Notes under the pieces: model-generated
Databases searched by the model: none
The model's input: only the letters and a program-made list of their open reading frames with translations
Told to the model about the DNA's origin: nothing
Shown here: piece by piece, positions 25,258-33,703 of the stretch
How the letters are laid out: each line of letters opens with the position of its first letter
How positions within the stretch are numbered: position 1 is the stretch's first letter
Assembly (NCBI RefSeq): GCF_900111155.1
Contig: NZ_FOGG01000028.1
Location: 1 to 60,679, forward strand
From: Pedobacter rhizosphaerae
GTDB lineage: Bacteria; Bacteroidota; Bacteroidia; Sphingobacteriales; Sphingobacteriaceae
Direction of reading: 5' to 3'
DNA length: 60,679 nt
Made by a program: the position numbers and the translations under genes

Positions 25258-25623
25258 TTAGCGTTTCTGCAAATTCTCATAAGAAATAATCATTTTTGCC
25301 TGGCTTTTAATCATTTCATCCTTTAAATCTAACAAACGGTTTTTCTCCTCTAAAATGGTTTTTAGGAGCGCAACTTCATCTTCGATTGATTCTCTTGCAT
25401 CAGTCCGTAGTTTTTTAAGCTCGATATCGTGATAGTAATATTCGAATAGATTTGTTCCTAATGCAAGCGAGATTTGCATCAACAGATTGGTCTCGATCGT
25501 ATTTAATTTCAAAATCTGATCGAGTGTAAAGCGCGAAATATTTAGTCTGCTGCTAAGCTCACCTTTGGTTATTTCCTTAGACTTCATCTCTTTCCAAATC
25601 ATTAGCCCAATGTTTATTGCCAT
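25258..25623 (-). CDS. Xre-like helix-turn-helix protein with C-terminal coiled coil
   Basis: A 121-residue protein. Residues 15-65 look like a helix-turn-helix of the Cro/CI type (ITKGELSSRLNISRFTLDQIL, the part KGELSSRLNISRFTLDQIL being the HTH). From about residue 68 to the end is a long charged helix (DEVALLKTILEEKNRLLDL) suited to dimerisation. It probably is a DNA-binding regulator; targets unknown. It starts 57 bases downstream of the LtaS-like gene on the same strand and may be co-transcribed with it. Confidence 0.7.
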   Translation of the reverse strand: MAINIGLMIWKEMKSKEITKGELSSRLNISRFTLDQILKLNTIETNLLMQISLALGTNLFEYYYHDIELKKLRTDARESIEDEVALLKTILEEKNRLLDLKDEMIKSQAKMIISYENLQKR

Positions 25624-25680
25624 AGTTTGTGTTTTATATTCTTTTCGTATTGGTCTTATTGTTCTCCATAAGATAGGCTG

Positions 25681-27609
25681 TTATTTTGAAAATCCATAAA
25701 GTCCTTTCTGATATAGATAAGCTGCCATCTGATAATTGGCTATCGTTTCATCTATAAGTGCTGCATCTGCCGGTATACTTACTGCACTGCCAGTGTTAAA
25801 ATCAGGCTTAAGGGTGGCGGCTTTTTTATTCGGATCAAGGATAATCAGTTTGCCTCCCTTGATGTAGCCTAAACTCTGATAGGTACTGATAAATGCCCGT
25901 TCATTCCCCTTTTTAAGATGAAATACATCCTGACCAAAAAACTTACTGGTATAATCAAAACCCAGATATCCGAGTATGGTGGGGCCGATATCGATCTGAG
26001 CCGTTAATTTCTCGAATTTTCCGGGATTTATGTGTCCAGGACTATAAATAATCATTGGGATATGGTATTTATCAACTGGAAGCTCCACTTTTCCAGCACT
26101 CGATGCACAGTGATCTGCCACAATAATGAAAAGCGTATTAGAAAACCAGGGTTTAAGTCTGGCTTCACGAATAAATTTTCCGATCGCGTAATCTGTATAT
26201 TTTACGGCACCTTCTCTACTGGTGTGGGATGGAATATCAATTCGTCCCTCAGGATAGGTGTACGGACGGTGGTTAGACACAGTCATGATCTGTGCGAAGA
26301 AAGGCTTTTTATTTTTGTAGTCCTCATCCAGTTTTCTTAAAGATAGCGTAAACAAATCCTCATCAGCAACGCCCCAGATGTTAGAATAATGAATATCAGT
26401 ATTTTGAAGGGCGGTCCGATCTGTTACCTGATAGCCGTTGTTGGAAAAAAATTCGTTCATATTATCAAAATAGCCATACCCGCCATATATAAACCGACTG
26501 CTATATCCTTTAGAGCGAAATACACTACCTAAGGTAAACAAGTTCTTATTGTCAGGCCGTTTCACAATGGATTGTCCAGGTGTAGGGGGAAGGCATAGCG
26601 AAAGTGCCTCTAAACCCCGAACAGTTCTTGTTCCTGAAGCGTAAAGATTTTTGAAAAGCAATCCATGGTTAGCCAAGGAATCGAGTTGAGGAGTAAGGTG
26701 CTGGGTATTGCCAAAGGCACCAAGAAATTCTGCACTAAGACTTTCAACACTAATCAATACAACATTCATCTTATTTTCCGGCAGGCCGTTATTGATTTTT
26801 CTTGTGGTATAATCTCCAAACTTTTGCGTATCTGTTGTGTCGGACAGTAAGGACTGCATAATTTGCGAATCTTTTTTTACTGAAAGTGTTCGATAAAAAG
26901 TATCATAATCTAACTGATTGTGCCAGAAAGCAAAGCCGAAATCGTACATGCCGTTTCCTGCAAGTTCATTATCGTACTGATTGGTACTGTGATTTTTCCA
27001 TTTATGGCTAACACCAAAATATACCATCACCGGAATGCATAAGATGAGTAAGGCATACTTACTGCGTTTCTTCCATTTCATTTCTCTTTCGGTAGAAATT
27101 AAAATAACTTTTCTTAAAAGATAAACGAATGCACCAGTACACAATAACAATATCACCATTATGGTATTTATAGGATAAGACTGACGGATGTTGCCAATAA
27201 CCTCGGTGGTATATACCAGATAATCTACCGCAATAAAATTATACCTTACTGAAAACTCTTCCCAAAAAAACCACTCGGATACCGCATTGAAAATCAGTGA
27301 AAAGATCACAATGAAAAAATAGCTTACGAGTAAGGTTTTGCTAATCTGCCCCTTATACCATTTAGATGGAAATAGCCAGAGATATATCACGATCGGTATA
27401 ACGGCAAATGAGGCTGCTGCAAGATCATATAGGAATCCGATAAGAAATATTTTGATCAGGTTAAATATGGACCAGTCTACCTGACCAGCACTGGAAAGCA
27501 TAAGTGTTATCCTGCTGAGCAAGGAGATCGTACACAACAGCATCACGGCAAGTGCAACAGGTCCAAATCTGTTTTCAAATATCTTAATCGTCTTTTCTTT
27601 TATAGTCAT
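25681..27609 (-). CDS. LtaS/MdoB-like membrane phosphotransferase (sulfatase superfamily)
   Basis: A 642-residue protein with about five N-terminal membrane helices (residues about 15-200) and an extracytoplasmic alkaline-phosphatase-like domain from about residue 260. The nucleophile region is ASGTRTVRGLEAL (Thr as in LtaS), and metal-site residues appear in LISVESLSAEFLG and FIIVADHC. Gram-positive relatives polymerise glycerol phosphate; in Bacteroidota the substrate may be a phospholipid head group transferred to an envelope glycan or lipid. Start chosen at 27609 (MTIKEKT) ahead of the first helix. It is divergent from a response regulator/kinase/PAP2 operon with shared putative regulator sites. 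Confidence 0.85.
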   Translation of the reverse strand: MTIKEKTIKIFENRFGPVALAVMLLCTISLLSRITLMLSSAGQVDWSIFNLIKIFLIGFLYDLAAASFAVIPIVIYLWLFPSKWYKGQISKTLLVSYFFIVIFSLIFNAVSEWFFWEEFSVRYNFIAVDYLVYTTEVIGNIRQSYPINTIMVILLLCTGAFVYLLRKVILISTEREMKWKKRSKYALLILCIPVMVYFGVSHKWKNHSTNQYDNELAGNGMYDFGFAFWHNQLDYDTFYRTLSVKKDSQIMQSLLSDTTDTQKFGDYTTRKINNGLPENKMNVVLISVESLSAEFLGAFGNTQHLTPQLDSLANHGLLFKNLYASGTRTVRGLEALSLCLPPTPGQSIVKRPDNKNLFTLGSVFRSKGYSSRFIYGGYGYFDNMNEFFSNNGYQVTDRTALQNTDIHYSNIWGVADEDLFTLSLRKLDEDYKNKKPFFAQIMTVSNHRPYTYPEGRIDIPSHTSREGAVKYTDYAIGKFIREARLKPWFSNTLFIIVADHCASSAGKVELPVDKYHIPMIIYSPGHINPGKFEKLTAQIDIGPTILGYLGFDYTSKFFGQDVFHLKKGNERAFISTYQSLGYIKGGKLIILDPNKKAATLKPDFNTGSAVSIPADAALIDETIANYQMAAYLYQKGLYGFSK

Positions 27610-27671
27610 AAATGATACTTTCACTATAGAAAATGAAGTCTTTCCGTTGTGACCTGCAAATGTAGATTCCA

Positions 27672-27691
27672 ATTCTGTAGAAATTCTGAAG
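27672..27691. promoter_or_regulatory. 11-bp-spaced direct repeat, candidate OmpR-type regulator site (LtaS side)
   Basis: ATTCTGTAG (27672-27680) and ATTCTGAAG (27683-27691) are direct repeats at 11-base spacing, the geometry bound by OmpR/PhoB-family dimers. They lie 63-82 bases upstream of the LtaS-like start codon. Two more pairs of the same motif flank the response-regulator promoter. Confidence 0.5.
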
Positions 27692-27726
27692 ATAATACAA
27701 CAGGGATTGAAGCACCCCAAATGGCT

Positions 27727-27878
27727 TTAAAACTTATAACTGTATCCCAACCGAAAAACCTGGGTTTCATAATAATCAGTGCTGTTTAATATAAAGCCAT
27801 TTCCAGTGATCTGTTTACTGATCTTCAATGATTTCAGGATGTCATTACCTTTCATCTGAATCTGGTTTTTCGAAATGG
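27727..27878 (-). pseudogene. C-terminal remnant of an outer-membrane beta-barrel protein
   Basis: A frame on the minus strand without start codon reads KNQIQMKGNDILKSLKISKQ, then ITGNGFILNSTDYYETQV, and ends in FRLGYSYKF before TAA at 27727. A last strand ending in an aromatic residue is typical for outer-membrane barrels of the TonB-receptor-related type in Bacteroidota. About 50 codons survive and the upstream part of the gene is absent. Family assignment is tentative. Confidence 0.5.
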
Positions 27879-27940
27879 AGCACCATCAACTGGCAGTAAG
27901 AGCTCAAAATCTTCAATTGTCGCTTGCAATCTAGAAAGCA

Positions 27941-27992
27941 AATCTGGAGAGATTCTGAAGTAAGAATCAAGACTTCAGCTTTGCTTCAGAAT
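27941..27992. promoter_or_regulatory. two 11-bp-spaced repeat pairs, candidate response-regulator sites
   Basis: AATCTGGAG (27941) and ATTCTGAAG (27952) form one pair at 11-base spacing. CTTCAGCTT (27973) and CTTCAGAAT (27984) form a second pair in the opposite orientation, also at 11 bases. The second pair ends 75 bases before the response-regulator start codon. The same motif occurs upstream of the divergent LtaS-like gene, so the regulator probably controls both directions. Confidence 0.5.
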
Positions 27993-28066
27993 TAACGGCT
28001 ATTCTTGTATGAAAGATGCAAAATACAATGACTTTTGCGTTTCATTTTATTTCAATAATTTACATC

Positions 28067-28744
28067 ATGAAAATTTTAATCATCGAAGATGAGCAAGGGT
28101 TGTTGGAAAGCATACTTGCCTACTTTACAGGTGAGGGCAATATTTGCGAGTATGCCACTGATTTTATACAGGCCTCAGAAAAGATTGCCTTGTATAATTA
28201 CGACTGCATACTGCTTGATCTTGGCTTGCCTGGAGGGGAAGGATTAGTACTCCTGGATAAAATCAAAAAGATGAAAAAACGTGATGGAGTATTGATTATT
28301 TCTGCCAGGCACTCTCTTGACGACAGACTTGCCGGATTGGATCTTGGGGCAGATGATTATCTGGTGAAGCCGTTTCACCTTTCTGAGTTAAAGGCGCGGG
28401 TGAGCGCTATTGTCAGGCGTAAGAATTTCGAGGGAGATAATGTAATCGTATTTAATGAAATCAGGGTTGATGTATCTGCCATGAACGTTTATGTAAAAGA
28501 AAAACAGGTATTTTTAACTAAGAAAGAATTTGATTTATTGGTTTATTTTCTATCTAACAAGCATAAAGTAGTAACTAAAAATGCCATGGCCGAGCATCTT
28601 TGGGGAGATGAAATGGATTTGTCTGATGATTTTGATTTTATCTATACCCATGTCAAGAACCTGAAGAAAAAGCTTACAGAGGCAGGCGGACAGGACTATT
28701 TGAGATCGGTTTATGGTATAGGCTATAAATTTGGCGACCTATGA
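28067..28744 (+). CDS. OmpR-family response regulator
   Basis: A 225-residue two-component regulator. The receiver domain has the acidic pair IIEDEQ, phospho-acceptor Asp51 in YDCILLDLGLPGG and the Lys in DYLVKPFH (about 101). The C-terminal winged helix has NVYVKEKQVFLTKKEFDLL and ends RSVYGIGYKF, as in OmpR/PhoB proteins. The ATG at 28067 is chosen because it places the receiver at residue 1; an ATG 51 bases upstream adds a hydrophobic stretch not found in the family. It overlaps the kinase gene by 4 bases (ATGA). Confidence 0.94.
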   Translation: MKILIIEDEQGLLESILAYFTGEGNICEYATDFIQASEKIALYNYDCILLDLGLPGGEGLVLLDKIKKMKKRDGVLIISARHSLDDRLAGLDLGADDYLVKPFHLSELKARVSAIVRRKNFEGDNVIVFNEIRVDVSAMNVYVKEKQVFLTKKEFDLLVYFLSNKHKVVTKNAMAEHLWGDEMDLSDDFDFIYTHVKNLKKKLTEAGGQDYLRSVYGIGYKFGDL

Positions 28745-30003
28745 GGCTTTCAGATAAATACAATAGGGCAAACCTGTTTACCTCTCTGATTGTGTTGATT
28801 ATTACGGGGATTGTTTACTATGTGGTTATCCATTTTATTCTCACAGAAAGACTGGATCGAGATCTTGCCGTTGAAGAGAACGAGATTCGTCAATATACCA
28901 ATACCTATAAAAAACTTCCTCTTCCTGCCAGCTACATTGATCAGCAGATATCTTTTAAAGTATTTAATGGAGACACAACCAATATCAGGGAGTTCACCTA
29001 CACCACTTACCTTAACCCAAAAGATAATGAGGTTGAGCCAGGCAGAATGCTGATCACTACAGTACAGCTTAATGGCAAGGTTTTTCTGGCTACCATTACA
29101 AAATCGAGGGTAGAATCTGAAGATCTGGTACGTATTATTTTGTTAATCACGCTTGGAGTAACCATGATATTGTTGATTGCACTCATATTTGTAAATAGAT
29201 TTTTGCTCAACAGGCTATGGCAACCTTTCTTCACTATCCTCAACCGGATGAAGGGTTTTGAAGTAGCGAAAATGGAGAATATTCAGGAAGTACCCACCCC
29301 AATAGACGAATTTAACGAACTTAACAAGTCTGTAAATGAGATGGCTGCAAAAGTGAAGCAAGACTACAAAGAACTAAAAAGCTTTACTGATAACGCCTCT
29401 CATGAGATGATGACACCACTTGCGGTAATCAACTCCAAATTAGATTCCTTATTACAAACCGGATCTTTTTCACAACCTCAGGGAGCGCTGTTAGAAGATA
29501 TTTACCATGCAACCGGCCGACTTTCCAGACTGCACCAATCACTGTTACTGCTCGCTAAAATCGAAAACCACCTGATAGCAGATGTTCAACACTTTGATTT
29601 AAAAGAGCTTATTGAAGCGAAAATCAGGCAATTTCAGGAGCTTTTCGAACGCATTGACCTTCATCTGGAATCGACATTAGAGAATTGTTCTGTGGAAATG
29701 AGTAGATATCTGGCTGATATCCTGTTGAATAATCTAATAGGTAATGCGATCAGACACAATCACCATAGCGGTCAAATCAAGATCAAGCTCAGCAAAGATC
29801 AACTGATCATCTCCAATACCGGAAAGAACAAACAGATACAGCAGAACCTTTTCGATCGTTTTTCGAAATCGGCAGAATCTGAGGGGATGGGACTGGGTTT
29901 GGCCATTTCTAAGCAGATCTGTCAGCTTTATGGCTTCGAGATCATTTACGAATATATTGGGGAAGAGCATTTTTTTACTGTTCAGTTTAATTCAAAGGAT
30001 TAA
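28741..30003 (+). CDS. sensor histidine kinase (partner of the OmpR-type regulator)
   Basis: A 420-residue membrane kinase with helices at about residues 12-34 and 130-151, a short periplasmic sensor of about 95 residues, a HAMP-like linker, and an H box with His221 (DNASHEMMTPLAV). The ATPase domain has the N box NNLIGNAIRHN and G box GMGLGLAIS. It overlaps the regulator by 4 bases and is followed 35 bases on by the PAP2 phosphatase gene. With the divergent LtaS-like gene, the set suggests sensing and remodelling of envelope lipids or phosphates. Confidence 0.94.
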   Translation: MRLSDKYNRANLFTSLIVLIITGIVYYVVIHFILTERLDRDLAVEENEIRQYTNTYKKLPLPASYIDQQISFKVFNGDTTNIREFTYTTYLNPKDNEVEPGRMLITTVQLNGKVFLATITKSRVESEDLVRIILLITLGVTMILLIALIFVNRFLLNRLWQPFFTILNRMKGFEVAKMENIQEVPTPIDEFNELNKSVNEMAAKVKQDYKELKSFTDNASHEMMTPLAVINSKLDSLLQTGSFSQPQGALLEDIYHATGRLSRLHQSLLLLAKIENHLIADVQHFDLKELIEAKIRQFQELFERIDLHLESTLENCSVEMSRYLADILLNNLIGNAIRHNHHSGQIKIKLSKDQLIISNTGKNKQIQQNLFDRFSKSAESEGMGLGLAISKQICQLYGFEIIYEYIGEEHFFTVQFNSKD

Positions 30004-30038
30004 CTACAGAATTGCTACAAAATTGCCTTTTAGTTTTG

Positions 30039-30875
30039 ATGAAAATGAAGACTATGAAAAGGACTTTTGGAACGCTATTATTGATGGTCAGCATGGTTGC
30101 AACATTGCCTGCACAAGAACTTTCTGCATTACCATCCATGGGTCAGAAAACAGATTCACTGATTAAATTACCCGGTGATTCAACTGGTCGTTGGTATGCC
30201 GGAAACGATATTCCCAAAAAAAAGTTCAATACTAAAGCCTTTATCATTCCCGCAATATTTATCGGCTATGGATTTGCCGCAGTGTATGATCATGGAGCAC
30301 TTAAGCAACTGGATTTGAGCACTAAGGATGAACTTCAGGAAGATCATCCCAGGTTTGCTGCTCATGTAGATGATTATTTGCAACTTGCACCAGCAGCAGC
30401 GGTTTACGCGCTTAATCTATCTGGGGTAAAGGGCAAACACAATCTCTTCGATGCCTCTATGTTATACCTAACATCATCTGTTATTATGGGCGCTTCTACG
30501 CATTTTGTTAAGCAGGGTGTTGGAAGAATGAGACCAGACCTTTCGGGTATAAATTCCTTTCCTTCAGGCCATACCGCGTCTGCATTTATGGCAGCAGAAT
30601 TTCTGCATCAAGAGTATAAAGATGCCAACCCCTGGATCAGCTATGCTGGCTATTTTGTAGCAACTGCGACAGGAACACTTAGAATGTACAATAACAAGCA
30701 CTGGTTTAGTGACGTAGTAGCTGGCGCAGGCTTTGGTATTGCCTCTACCAAAATCGCCTACTTGATTTATCCTTACATGAAGGGAATATTTAATAAAAAG
30801 AACCCAGGCAGATTTAGCCTGATGCCATTCTACCAGTCAGGTACTATGGGAGTAATGTTATCGGGAAAATTGTAA
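30039..30875 (+). CDS. PAP2-superfamily membrane-associated phosphatase
   Basis: A 278-residue protein with an N-terminal signal sequence (TFGTLLLMVSMVATLPAQE). All three PAP2 phosphatase motifs are present: KQGVGRMRP, PSGHTASAF and the RMYNNKHWFSDVVAG form of S/R-x5-H-x3-D. Relatives dephosphorylate phosphatidic acid, undecaprenyl pyrophosphate or lipid A. Starts at 30039, 30045 and 30054 are all possible; 30054 would give the tightest signal peptide. Co-transcribed with the two-component genes by position. Confidence 0.88.
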   Translation: MKMKTMKRTFGTLLLMVSMVATLPAQELSALPSMGQKTDSLIKLPGDSTGRWYAGNDIPKKKFNTKAFIIPAIFIGYGFAAVYDHGALKQLDLSTKDELQEDHPRFAAHVDDYLQLAPAAAVYALNLSGVKGKHNLFDASMLYLTSSVIMGASTHFVKQGVGRMRPDLSGINSFPSGHTASAFMAAEFLHQEYKDANPWISYAGYFVATATGTLRMYNNKHWFSDVVAGAGFGIASTKIAYLIYPYMKGIFNKKNPGRFSLMPFYQSGTMGVMLSGKL

Positions 30876-31266
30876 TGCTCCATAGGAGCAGAGTCATGCC
30901 ATTAAATAAGGCAAGAAAATCATCATGAGGAGAATTTATTTCACATAAAACAATGTGATTGCTATTTGTTCAGTTCTCTACACACTCTGCAATCACAAAA
31001 TTTTCATTTCTACATTTACTGTAGTCACTGAGTACTATCAGAAAGTTTATTTGAGGAATATACACTCTTTTGGCAAAACTCAAATTCTGCACAAAACAAT
31101 TCCGCTACTATTTCAAACACGCCCTTTGCTGTTTTATGGTTTTAGTTTTGGTATTATTGCCACAAGTTTGATGAAATCATCGTGAGCATTAGCAATTATT
31201 ATTGCTCATGATGGCTGAATTACCACAAAATGAAACTAAACGGTAATGAAAATTAAACTTAGAAGT
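30876..31266 (+). other. 391-base intergenic region, no supported gene
   Basis: AT-rich sequence between the PAP2 gene and the LytS-type kinase. A 76-codon frame (30955-31185) has no recognisable content or start context. GAGCA/TGCTC at 31183-31207 could form a weak hairpin. TACCGTTTAG on the minus strand near 31240 resembles a single LytTR half site. Confidence 0.4.
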
Positions 31267-32868
31267 ATGAAAAAGATAATCTTAACATTACTCAGCTTTA
31301 TTATTGCCCTACCTACAGTAAGTGCACAAAAGGGCATTGACTTTTCCCGGAGTTATCCCGCCGGAGGGAAATTGCTCATGTGTGTAGATAGTTCAGCAAA
31401 AAATATCTATTACAATAATATATTTCCTAATCAGCCGCATACTTTCTTTAATTATTTACCTGAAGTTAATCAGATAAGCATTCAGATTTATTTTAGACAA
31501 AATATCAATATAAAGCACTATCGGTACACCATCTTGGTGGATAACAAACCTGTAGCCATAAACAAATCTATTGATATGGCACAGCTTAAAGATGCCAATG
31601 CTGGCGATGAAGAAGTATTCCTTTCTACAACACTTGGGATTTTCCCTATAAAAGGCAAAATGATTACAACATTGGTTTACAGCATCGAAAAACCAATGGA
31701 TATTGACAAATCTGTCTTTTATGGAAAGCCTATTCCCAGAGCCAAAATTAAAGGTTTATCAAAGCGTTTCGCCACTGACAAGGGGGTTGATTACAACTGG
31801 ATTACTGACCCAAAGCCTTCAACGAAACTGATTTTAACAGCAAAAGATGACGAGTTAACCATTGTAAAAGACAAATCAGATATCGATTATCTCTATTACA
31901 CCTCTATAAAGGACAACCAAACCGATAAAATCATCTTCGAATCTACTACCTGGCAATATGGCGGCTTAATTGAAGAGCATCAGTTTTTACCTTACCTAAA
32001 GATTGATAAGAACATTTTCAAAAAATCCGGAGATTATGAAATTATTATTCAGCCATCCTCATTTACCCGATATAAGATGTCGCCAAAAGAAATGGAAAAA
32101 TATACCTCCAGGTATATGCTTTCCGTCACTTTAGATGAAGAAAACTATACCAAAAAAGAAGTTTTTACATTCGTATCTTTTGTAGCACTCTTAATTGGAT
32201 TAGCCTTTCTTATTATCATTTATTTGATCAAAAAAAGAAACAAAAAAGATTTGGCAGAAAAAGAACAGCAAAAAAATACCGCAAGACTTCAGCTTAATGC
32301 TGTTCGTTCCCAATTAAATCCTCATTTTCTTTTCAATGCACTCGCCGGCATTCAAAATTTAATGAACAAAAATGAAATAGACAATGCCAATAAATACCTT
32401 TCCAAATTTGCACGGTTGACCCGCAATGTACTTGACGACAAAGAACTGATTAGTTTATCTCAGGAAAAAACTTTGCTAGACGATTATCTACAAATGGAGC
32501 AACTACGCTTTGGCTTTACTTACGACATTGGTTTCTCTCCAAACTTAGACTTGGATATTACAGAAATCCCCAGCATGTTGCTTCAACCATTTGTAGAGAA
32601 CGCAGTGAAACATGGTATTTCCCGAAAATCGATCAATGGAAAAATTAATATCACTTTTAATAAGGAAGCAAATGATTTGGTATTAACCGTTAGCGATAAC
32701 GGAAACGGATTTGACACTGAAAAAAAGAGCAGTGGTTTAGGACTTCTTTTAAGTCAAAATAGAATAGCACTTTTAAATAGCATTTATAAAGAAAATCGCT
32801 TTACTTTAGCTACAGAATCAACCAGTAACGGCACTAAAATAATCTTAACATTAACCAATTGGCTATAA
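31267..32868 (+). CDS. LytS/YehU-type sensor histidine kinase
   Basis: About 533 residues: a signal peptide (MKKIILTLLSFIIALPTVSA), a periplasmic region of about 280 residues without known domain, one membrane helix (about residues 300-321), then the His-kinase (PF06580-type) domain. The phospho-acceptor His is in QLNPHFLFNALAGIQN (about 353), the N box is PFVENAVKHGI and the G1 box is SDNGNGFD. A start 21 bases upstream is also possible. The response regulator starts 4 bases after the stop, a classical LytS/LytTR pair. Confidence 0.92.
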   Translation: MKKIILTLLSFIIALPTVSAQKGIDFSRSYPAGGKLLMCVDSSAKNIYYNNIFPNQPHTFFNYLPEVNQISIQIYFRQNINIKHYRYTILVDNKPVAINKSIDMAQLKDANAGDEEVFLSTTLGIFPIKGKMITTLVYSIEKPMDIDKSVFYGKPIPRAKIKGLSKRFATDKGVDYNWITDPKPSTKLILTAKDDELTIVKDKSDIDYLYYTSIKDNQTDKIIFESTTWQYGGLIEEHQFLPYLKIDKNIFKKSGDYEIIIQPSSFTRYKMSPKEMEKYTSRYMLSVTLDEENYTKKEVFTFVSFVALLIGLAFLIIIYLIKKRNKKDLAEKEQQKNTARLQLNAVRSQLNPHFLFNALAGIQNLMNKNEIDNANKYLSKFARLTRNVLDDKELISLSQEKTLLDDYLQMEQLRFGFTYDIGFSPNLDLDITEIPSMLLQPFVENAVKHGISRKSINGKINITFNKEANDLVLTVSDNGNGFDTEKKSSGLGLLLSQNRIALLNSIYKENRFTLATESTSNGTKIILTLTNWL

Positions 32869-32872
32869 TAGA

Positions 32873-33619
32873 ATGAGGGCAGTTTTAATAGATGACGAAA
32901 TTTCTAATTTAGAAAACCTGAAAAATTTGCTAATGAAGCACTGTCCACAGGTAAGTATAATCGCAACAGCGCAGGACATAGGAGAGGGGGTTGATGTGGT
33001 GAAGAAATATTTGCCGGATTTAGTGTTTTTGGATATTCAAATGGGTGAACAAACAGGCTTTGATGTACTAAAATTACTTCCAACACGTAATTTCGAGGTG
33101 ATATTTGTTACCGCCTATGATCATTATGGAATACAGGCTGTAAAATTTGCGGCATTAGATTATCTTTTAAAACCTGTAGATATTGAAGAATTGATAACTG
33201 CAGTGGATAAAGCCGAACATAAACTGGCCAAACAAAAGCAAACTTCGCAGCTCGACTTTTTACTTCAACAACTAAAAAAGCCAGAAACGAATGAAGCTAA
33301 AATTGCCCTGCAGATGCAAAGCGAAATAAGATACGTTGCTTTATCAGAAATTATACGCTGCGAAGCTGACAATACCTATACCCATTTCTTTCTTTCTGGC
33401 AATGAAAAAATACTGGTTTCTAAGTCACTTAAAGGATATGCAGATTTGCTGCGCCCCAATGGATTTTTAAGAACGCACCAAAGTCATTTAGTAAATCCTA
33501 AATACGTAAAAAGCTGGTTAAAGGAAGACGGTGGAATACTGCTCTTATTGTCTGGAGAAAAGATACCCATTTCTAAGCCCAACAAGGATGCTGTAAGACA
33601 GGCCTTGCAGCAGATATAA
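32873..33619 (+). CDS. LytTR-family response regulator
   Basis: A 248-residue regulator: receiver domain with LIDDE, Asp54 in PDLVFLDIQMGEQ and YLLKPVD, then a C-terminal LytTR DNA-binding domain with EIIRCEADNTYTHFFL and GFLRTHQSHLVNPKYV. It receives phosphate from the kinase encoded just upstream. Typical targets have TACnGTT-like repeats, which I could not place with confidence. Confidence 0.94.
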   Translation: MRAVLIDDEISNLENLKNLLMKHCPQVSIIATAQDIGEGVDVVKKYLPDLVFLDIQMGEQTGFDVLKLLPTRNFEVIFVTAYDHYGIQAVKFAALDYLLKPVDIEELITAVDKAEHKLAKQKQTSQLDFLLQQLKKPETNEAKIALQMQSEIRYVALSEIIRCEADNTYTHFFLSGNEKILVSKSLKGYADLLRPNGFLRTHQSHLVNPKYVKSWLKEDGGILLLLSGEKIPISKPNKDAVRQALQQI

Positions 33620-33703
33620 ATAAACGGATTAGGTTTCATGCAAGCGTTTTTTCGATTTCACTTTGCCATTCTCCTTTTGGATAATAAATCTTAAATTTAC
33701 TTT

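Noticed and set aside
27879..27976. Open minus-strand frame SLDSYFRISPDLLSRLQATI upstream of the barrel remnant
   Set aside because: It has a different frame from the remnant, no start codon and overlaps the repeat pairs; probably chance.
30955..31185. 76-codon plus-strand frame in the gap before the LytS-type kinase
   Set aside because: No start context, no domain, unusual composition; treated as intergenic.
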